The position numbers and the translations under genes are program-made. 55,112 nucleotides of DNA from a virus. Shown here piece by piece: positions 51,152 to 55,112 of this stretch (position 1 is its first letter; each line of letters starts with the position of its first letter). A model generated the notes under the pieces. It saw nothing but the letters and a program-made list of their open reading frames with translations. It had not been told where the DNA came from and searched no databases. The DNA lies in the IMG/VR virus record IMGVR_UViG_3300044940_000164, positions 1 to 55,112 of that record; one strand, 5' to 3'.

Positions 51152-53767
51152 TCATTTATTTCTATTTATGAACTGTATAACGCCTTTTTTGTTAATGTGG
51201 ACATCCTGCTTAGGGCGTCCGCGGGTACGAGTCACCTTGATCTCGAGCATCCCCTGATCCTGGCAATATTCCAAAACTTCGTCCGCTTTGCGCTTAGGAA
51301 ATCTTCTCAAGATAGTCTCTCTGCGGAGGTCACGCACGTTAATCACCGCATCCTGAATTTTATTCAAGTATAAGGCCACCGCTATAGCTTCCTCTTGGAT
51401 TACGCTGGTCTCGGCGTCTGCAAAAACGCGACGCTGCATGGGCATCAAATACTCTTCTCGAAACTGGATTGCCGCGTTCAAAGCCTCAGCACTCAACTCC
51501 TGCGGTGGTGGACCGTCGCCGAAAATGTCTATAGCCCACCACAAATGCTGCAAGATGTTCGCTACCCTCAGGATGTGTCCTGACGCTTTTCCGTAGGCGC
51601 CATGCAGCGGGCTTATCTCCTCTGCCGCTTCTTCTGCTGCCCGGTTTCGACGGGAGAGTTCTCTCGAATACGGGACGAATATCTGACGTGCGGCAGCGGA
51701 AAGCGGCATGGCGATCGGATCGCCGTTTTCGTCGCAGCATAGAGAACTGAGTCGCTCGAAAGCCATTTCCGTCAATCGCGAGTCCTGTATCTCACTTTCG
51801 TCGGCAGGATCGCAGTCCACATTCTCCGGCCATATCGGAATAATACGTGCGGCCAAACCGTCATTGCATGAGCGTGTAATTTCCTTCAAACGGTCAGGCT
51901 GGATACATCCCAATAAGCCGATAGAGAGATGCCGAACCCGAAGGCCTTTCCCTTCGTCCTTCACGCGGTCCGCCAAGTAGCTGCGGCCACCATAAGCTTC
52001 AATCCACATGCTGCGATCGCCACCGGATTTATTCTGGTAGCGGTCCATGCCACTGTACCAACCAGCAATTTCGTCTCGCACGTTCAGAAGACCGCGAGGG
52101 TTATCCAATGATAGTCGAGTGAGAGCTTCGCTGGTCGCGTCCATGACGATGGTGCGGCGAACTGTCGGCTTAGGCGGGATCATCGCTTCTTTCGGTAAAT
52201 TTGCAACATCACCCGTGAAATTCTTCTTGATGATCTTGGCTTTCTCCTTTGCTTCTTCCCATGCGCTATTTTGCTTGACCCAGTCATTATACCAGACTTT
52301 TTCTATTTTTTCCAAAGGCTCGAGCACATTGAAGAGCGACGGCGATTTGCGGGCAGACGGGTTCCCGATCAGCATCATCCACAAGATCGGCGGCTCTTTC
52401 CATTTTTTCTGAGGGCTAACTCGGCGGGCGTTCGCGATCAGAGATCCAGCGATCGCCAGTAACGATCCTGCGCTGTAATCAATCGGTGCGCCGCTGCCTT
52501 TTTGGAAATTCTCTAATTCGCTTTTCCAGAGCGGACCGAAAATGTCAATAGGGAAACTCGGCATCTTGACAGGAGTCGGTGCCGAGACTTCGACCTCCGC
52601 CGTTTCTTCTTCGGCATTTTCCTCGACTGTGTGTTCTTCCTCGGAGTCGTCCGCGTTATCGAAATCCGAAAAGTCCTCCGAGATTGCTTCAAAATTCGCC
52701 AACTCCAATTCCGCCGCCACCTCCGGGTCTTCGCGACACAGCAGTTTCATTTCGGCAAAAGATGGGAGATCCGGAAGATGATCGCTCAAGATTCCCGCGT
52801 CCAGTTCCCCAAAAAGATGAATGCGCACGAGATCAAAGGCGTTGACACATTTCCCGGCGCATGGATCGGTATGGTGATGACTGTAGAGGTACTGATCGTT
52901 GTCGTACACACATGCACCATCTGTCGATGTGCCCTTAAGATACGTCAGACGAGTGCCGCCACCGTCATAGGAACTCACAGCATAACAATCTGGAAGATAG
53001 CGCTCGATCGCTTCAAGCACGTCATAGGTACGACAAAATGCGCCGATCAGCCCGCTCTTTTGGGTCGGGTCTCCGAGCTTAACTCGGGACATCCCTGGGT
53101 GAACCGGGCCTTGTTGGTGCTTCTGGCTTACAGGGAGATTTTCTCCCTTTCTCCAATCGCCAACGTGAAAACTCAGATGTCTTTTTCCCGAAATGACCGA
53201 ACCCACGTTCTCCTGGTACACGAACTCACCGTTGCTGCACACGGTTGGTAGGTACATCATCTGAGCTACACGGAAACAGCATGGGTCTACTATGTCGATG
53301 GATTCCGTGGGGTCGGGAAGCAATTTCGCGGCGATGATCCGGGCGACCGCCTCGTATTCTTCAGCAGTTACCGATTCCCGCAACGGCACGATGATTCGCA
53401 CCCTGGGTTTCTGAGGAGTGTGCTTTCTCGTGGAGTGCATGACCCAGTCATATTCGGCGATCGGCCCATAGCCCCGTCTGATTCTTTTGAGCTGCTCCGG
53501 GGTGCATGTGTCGACGTCCAAGGCTACCACGCTGCGCTGATCGATCGAAGAACTCCTGCGGCGACCGTCGATAGACGTTCCGCCAAGAAAGAACCCCGAC
53601 TTCTTCTTCATCTCCGCCTGTTGGTCAGCAGGAAAGGCCAGAAACTCTTCGATAGTTTCTGGACTGACTGTCGGATTTTTTAGATATTCTTTCAATTTAT
53701 CGTAAGAGATCGTTCGGTTTCTGACCCGACCAAGATGCGATATATTGAACGCTAATTTGAGATCCAT
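51152..53767 (-). CDS. prim-pol/DUF3987 helicase-primase
   Basis: 871 residues. N-terminal AEP-like part: VVALDVDTCTPEQL (acidic pair), YDWVMHSTRKHTPQKPRVRIIVPL, DIVDPCCFRVAQMMYLP (about residues 75-175). Middle linker is acidic (about 350-410). C-terminal DUF3987 part: DIFGPLWKSELENFQKGSGAPIDYSAGSLLAIAGSLI, the P-loop MLIGNPSARKSPSLF in which GxPSxxKSP replaces the normal Walker A, and LLNVRDEIAGWYSGMDRY. Primes and unwinds at the fork, or loads at the origin. A winged-helix-like end (NVRDLRRETILRRFPKRKADEVLEYCQDQG). It lies close to the origin candidate. Confidence 0.85.
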   Translation of the reverse strand: MDLKLAFNISHLGRVRNRTISYDKLKEYLKNPTVSPETIEEFLAFPADQQAEMKKKSGFFLGGTSIDGRRRSSSIDQRSVVALDVDTCTPEQLKRIRRGYGPIAEYDWVMHSTRKHTPQKPRVRIIVPLRESVTAEEYEAVARIIAAKLLPDPTESIDIVDPCCFRVAQMMYLPTVCSNGEFVYQENVGSVISGKRHLSFHVGDWRKGENLPVSQKHQQGPVHPGMSRVKLGDPTQKSGLIGAFCRTYDVLEAIERYLPDCYAVSSYDGGGTRLTYLKGTSTDGACVYDNDQYLYSHHHTDPCAGKCVNAFDLVRIHLFGELDAGILSDHLPDLPSFAEMKLLCREDPEVAAELELANFEAISEDFSDFDNADDSEEEHTVEENAEEETAEVEVSAPTPVKMPSFPIDIFGPLWKSELENFQKGSGAPIDYSAGSLLAIAGSLIANARRVSPQKKWKEPPILWMMLIGNPSARKSPSLFNVLEPLEKIEKVWYNDWVKQNSAWEEAKEKAKIIKKNFTGDVANLPKEAMIPPKPTVRRTIVMDATSEALTRLSLDNPRGLLNVRDEIAGWYSGMDRYQNKSGGDRSMWIEAYGGRSYLADRVKDEGKGLRVRHLSIGLLGCIQPDRLKEITRSCNDGLAARIIPIWPENVDCDPADESEIQDSRLTEMAFERLSSLCCDENGDPIAMPLSAAARQIFVPYSRELSRRNRAAEEAAEEISPLHGAYGKASGHILRVANILQHLWWAIDIFGDGPPPQELSAEALNAAIQFREEYLMPMQRRVFADAETSVIQEEAIAVALYLNKIQDAVINVRDLRRETILRRFPKRKADEVLEYCQDQGMLEIKVTRTRGRPKQDVHINKKGVIQFINRNK

Positions 53768-53778
53768 GCACCCTCGCC

Positions 53779-54015
53779 TTATCTAGCGTAAAAGGGCATT
53801 AAGGTTTCTCTGGTCAACCGGGAACCCGGCAGATCGATGATCGCATCGACTTTCGCTGCGGGTAATCTACCTCTCCTTAACCAATTATGGAATGTGTGTG
53901 GCGATATCTCAAGATCCGCGCTGATTTTAGCTACATCGATATTCCATTTTGATTTCAAGCATCGGTGCTTTGGTAAATGGAAAAACAGTATGTTCGATAA
54001 GTCCTCATTGCTCAT
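53779..54015 (-). CDS. small HTH regulator or origin-binding protein
   Basis: 78 residues. Residues 25-55 (NIDVAKISADLEISPHTFHNWLRRGRLPAAKVDAI) form an HTH of Cro/Rha-like kind. GGGGATTT before ATG and its own promoter at 54037-54064. It could bind the palindromes at 54754 and 54820 or the iterons. Direct upstream neighbour of the primase gene (11 bases). Confidence 0.75.
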   Translation of the reverse strand: MSNEDLSNILFFHLPKHRCLKSKWNIDVAKISADLEISPHTFHNWLRRGRLPAAKVDAIIDLPGSRLTRETLMPFYAR

Positions 54016-54036
54016 AAATCCCCTTCCCTCCAGATA

Positions 54037-54064
54037 GTATTATCACTTTTCGAAAAAATGTCAA
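54037..54064 (-). promoter_or_regulatory. promoter for the HTH-primase genes
   Basis: Minus strand TTGACA (54064-54059), 16 bases, TGATAATAC giving an extended -10 TAATAC (54042-54037). Between the boxes lies TTTTCGAAAA, a 10-bp palindrome suited to an operator. The -10 is imperfect. Confidence 0.55.
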
Positions 54065-54239
54065 ACATTATATCGCAAGCTTAGGTGATGGCCGATACTG
54101 GCAGCTCTACGAAATGAGGGGGAAGGAAGAAGGTGCCCGCGTAATCGACCATCCTCTTAAACCTAAAGGATCTTAAGGGTTCTGTCAACTATAAAATACA
54201 GGACCCACCGGGTGATCTGGAACTTCGTCCCGCATCGGC
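54065..54239. other. region without supported gene; relic coding signal
   Basis: No complete gene. On the plus strand two frames read like protein: LGDGRYWQLYEMRGKEEGARVIDHPLKP to a stop at 54176, then in another frame KDLKGSVNYKIQDPPGDLELRPASAEKIKF... They would join by a single frameshift near 54170 but I see no start codon. It may be a decayed gene. Confidence 0.3.
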
Positions 54240-54361
54240 CGAGAAAATAAAATTTTCGACGCACAAAATTTCTTTGTTACTGATCTGTTACTCGAAGGGT
54301 CGAGAAAATAAAATTTTCGACGCACAAAATTTCTTTGTTACTGATCTGTTACTCGAAGGGT
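54240..54361. repeat. 61-bp perfect tandem duplication
   Basis: 54240-54300 is repeated as 54301-54361. Each copy holds AAAATTTTCG-type AT-rich sequence and GTTACTGATCTGTTAC, with GTTAC twice in direct orientation. It is one of three repeat systems in this region. Confidence 0.92.
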
Positions 54362-54376
54362 CGAATTTTACCCTCG

Positions 54377-54708
54377 ACTTTTGGCACAACTTTTGTCACC
54401 ACTTTTGTCACAAAATTTCGTCTTTCAGACATCAAGCAAACTGCGGGGTTGAGACCTTTTGTCACTTTTGTCACTTTTGTCACAGCTATAAATAAAAAAA
54501 AATCTGACTCACCAAGAAAAAACGTCTATAGAGATTCTACTATAAGTAGTAGTATTAAAAAACGGGTCTATAGTCCGCTTGGAAGACATTTTTCTATACC
54601 CCTGTGACAAAAGTGACAAAAGTGACAAAAGGTCTCAACCCCAGCAAAACTGCGGTGTTCGGAAATCGAATTTTTGTGACAAAAGTGTGACAAAAGTGGT
54701 GACAAAAG
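54377..54708. other. candidate replication origin with iterons
   Basis: The decamer CTTTTGTCAC occurs at 54390, 54402, 54456, 54465 and 54474 (last three with a 9-base step), plus a variant at 54378. Its reverse complement GTGACAAAAG occurs at 54604, 54613, 54622, 54676, 54687 and 54699. The clusters face each other and are flanked by an inverted match (GTGACAAAAG followed by GTCTCAACCCC on the right). Between them, 54486-54600 is AT-rich (TATAAATAAAAAAAAAT, ACTATAAGTAGTAGTATT). Iterons plus an AT-rich core next to the primase gene is the plan of a replication origin. A promoter-operator region is the alternative. Confidence 0.65.
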
Positions 54709-54753
54709 TCCATTTTCTGAAAATCAGACCAAAATCACAATATTTCGTAATCA

Positions 54754-54768
54754 GTAACATTTTGTTAC
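54754..54768. promoter_or_regulatory. 15-bp palindrome, copy 1
   Basis: GTAACATTTTGTTAC, with GTAAC and GTTAC arms around ATTTT. Identical to 54820-54834. Operator-like. Confidence 0.65.
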
Positions 54769-54819
54769 AACCACAATTTTGCAACTTAAGCTAGAAAATT
54801 TTCGCGTATTTTTGCGTGT

Positions 54820-54834
54820 GTAACATTTTGTTAC
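54820..54834. promoter_or_regulatory. 15-bp palindrome, copy 2
   Basis: Second exact copy of GTAACATTTTGTTAC, 66 bases after the first. A half-site GTAACA follows at 54861. The same GTTAC core is present twice in each 61-bp repeat, so a single dimeric regulator may bind the whole region. Confidence 0.65.
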
Positions 54835-54853
54835 TGAGCCTCTTATTTACTGA

Positions 54854-54991
54854 CTATTCTGTAACAAAACCCGGTAAGCTATCTTCTCCGACCAAATCCT
54901 CAGTGTTACTTGAAGCCTGATCTCCTGCGGCGATCTTCGCGCTACAAATTTCCGCGATTACTCCGTGTCTGAGATCCTGGGATCGTTTCAT
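54854..54991 (-). CDS. possible small protein at window edge
   Basis: 45-residue frame on the minus strand from the ATG at 54991 (MKRSQDLRHGVIAEICSAKIAAGDQASS..LVGEDSLPGFVTE). The composition looks natural, but the start follows nine C (plus strand G, 54992-55000) and no good ribosome site. Upstream frames of the same strand carry stops. Beyond it, 54992-55112 has open frames on both strands and nothing I can assign. Confidence 0.3.
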   Translation of the reverse strand: MKRSQDLRHGVIAEICSAKIAAGDQASSNTEDLVGEDSLPGFVTE

Positions 54992-55112
54992 GGGGGGGGG
55001 CCTTAAGCGACCCAGAAAGTGCGTGTACGCCGCAGATTCCCTGGACTACTATTTTCGACAGAGGCTCATAGCGGAGCCAAAAAATTTTCTTACGCTGCGG
55101 ATCTGCGACCCC

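Noticed and set aside
51152-53767. Broken ATPase because the Walker A lacks the usual glycines
   Set aside because: GxPSxxKSP is, as far as I know, the normal form in DUF3987 proteins, so it is not a defect.
54377-54708. CRISPR array
   Set aside because: Repeats are 10 bases, in both orientations, with short and irregular spacing; no cas genes.
1-55112. Closed circular genome joining the last base to the first
   Set aside because: The frame at the right end that would run into the ArdC fragment does not resemble an ArdC body, so I cannot support a closed genome; the window seems to be a piece.
1-55112. tRNA genes, integrase or lysogeny repressor
   Set aside because: No cloverleaf with a CCA or anticodon arm noticed, and no recombinase motif; the only HTH genes are small regulators next to replication or A1 genes.

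Overview
The window is a large part of a tailed, lytic-looking bacteriophage genome with a long non-contractile (siphovirus) tail and a Gram-negative host. Evidence for this: a lambda-type head and tail module (Nu1/GpA-like terminase, gpW, gpB-like portal, gpC/Nu3-like protease-scaffold, gpD, gpE, FII-, Z- and U-like completion proteins, G/GT frameshift chaperone, 1665-residue tape measure) and a two-component spanin lysis cassette, which only makes sense with an outer membrane. I see no integrase, excisionase or CI-type repressor, and no tRNA, rRNA or CRISPR array. The window is not closed: it begins inside the C-terminal end of an ArdC-like gene.

Layout. (1) 1-12.8 kb, plus strand: a tightly packed early/accessory block of about 45 very small genes, mostly of unknown function, linked by ATGA-type overlaps. 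Recognisable members are the ArdC C-terminus, a DUF3850/ASCH-like protein, an ATP-dependent DNA ligase, a DUF7695-like Cys-rich protein and dUTPase. Several members are frame-disrupted. (2) 12.9-15.7 kb: a divergent control region. To the left lie a 56-residue protein and a phage T5 A1-like metallophosphoesterase with an N-terminal HTH. To the right lie a DUF5664 dATP/dGTP diphosphohydrolase-like protein, a GapR-like protein and a small exported protein. (3) 15.7-17.0 kb, minus: lysis (Rz1, Rz, holin candidate, endolysin, XhlA-like). (4) 17.0-28.5 kb, minus: adsorption apparatus (beta-propeller protein, collagen-like/beta-helix tail fibre, J-like tip, BR0599-like and other tip proteins). (5) 28.5-44.6 kb, minus: tape measure back to terminase small subunit, interrupted by a nucleotidyltransferase-fold gene with its own promoter. 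(6) 44.6-54.0 kb, minus: replication and recombination (SNF2 helicase, VRR-NUC nuclease, family A polymerase, DUF2815 SSB, DUF2800 nuclease, prim-pol/DUF3987 helicase, small HTH regulator). (7) 54.0-55.1 kb: repeat-dense non-coding DNA with eleven exact copies of a GTGACAAAAG decamer in two opposed clusters around an AT-rich core, a 61-bp tandem duplication and two identical 15-bp palindromes. This is a strong candidate for the replication origin and master control region.

How it works together (inference): the HTH protein and the region-7 sites probably control the leftward replication operon, whose promoter at 51.1 kb carries two inverted iteron-like half-sites. Ligase, dUTPase, DUF5664 and A1-like proteins remodel host DNA and nucleotide pools. 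Leftward late transcription is re-boosted by sigma70-like promoters before the tail chaperone (34.6 kb) and before the fibre/lysis genes (21.5 kb). All functions are read from sequence patterns only; no database search was run.
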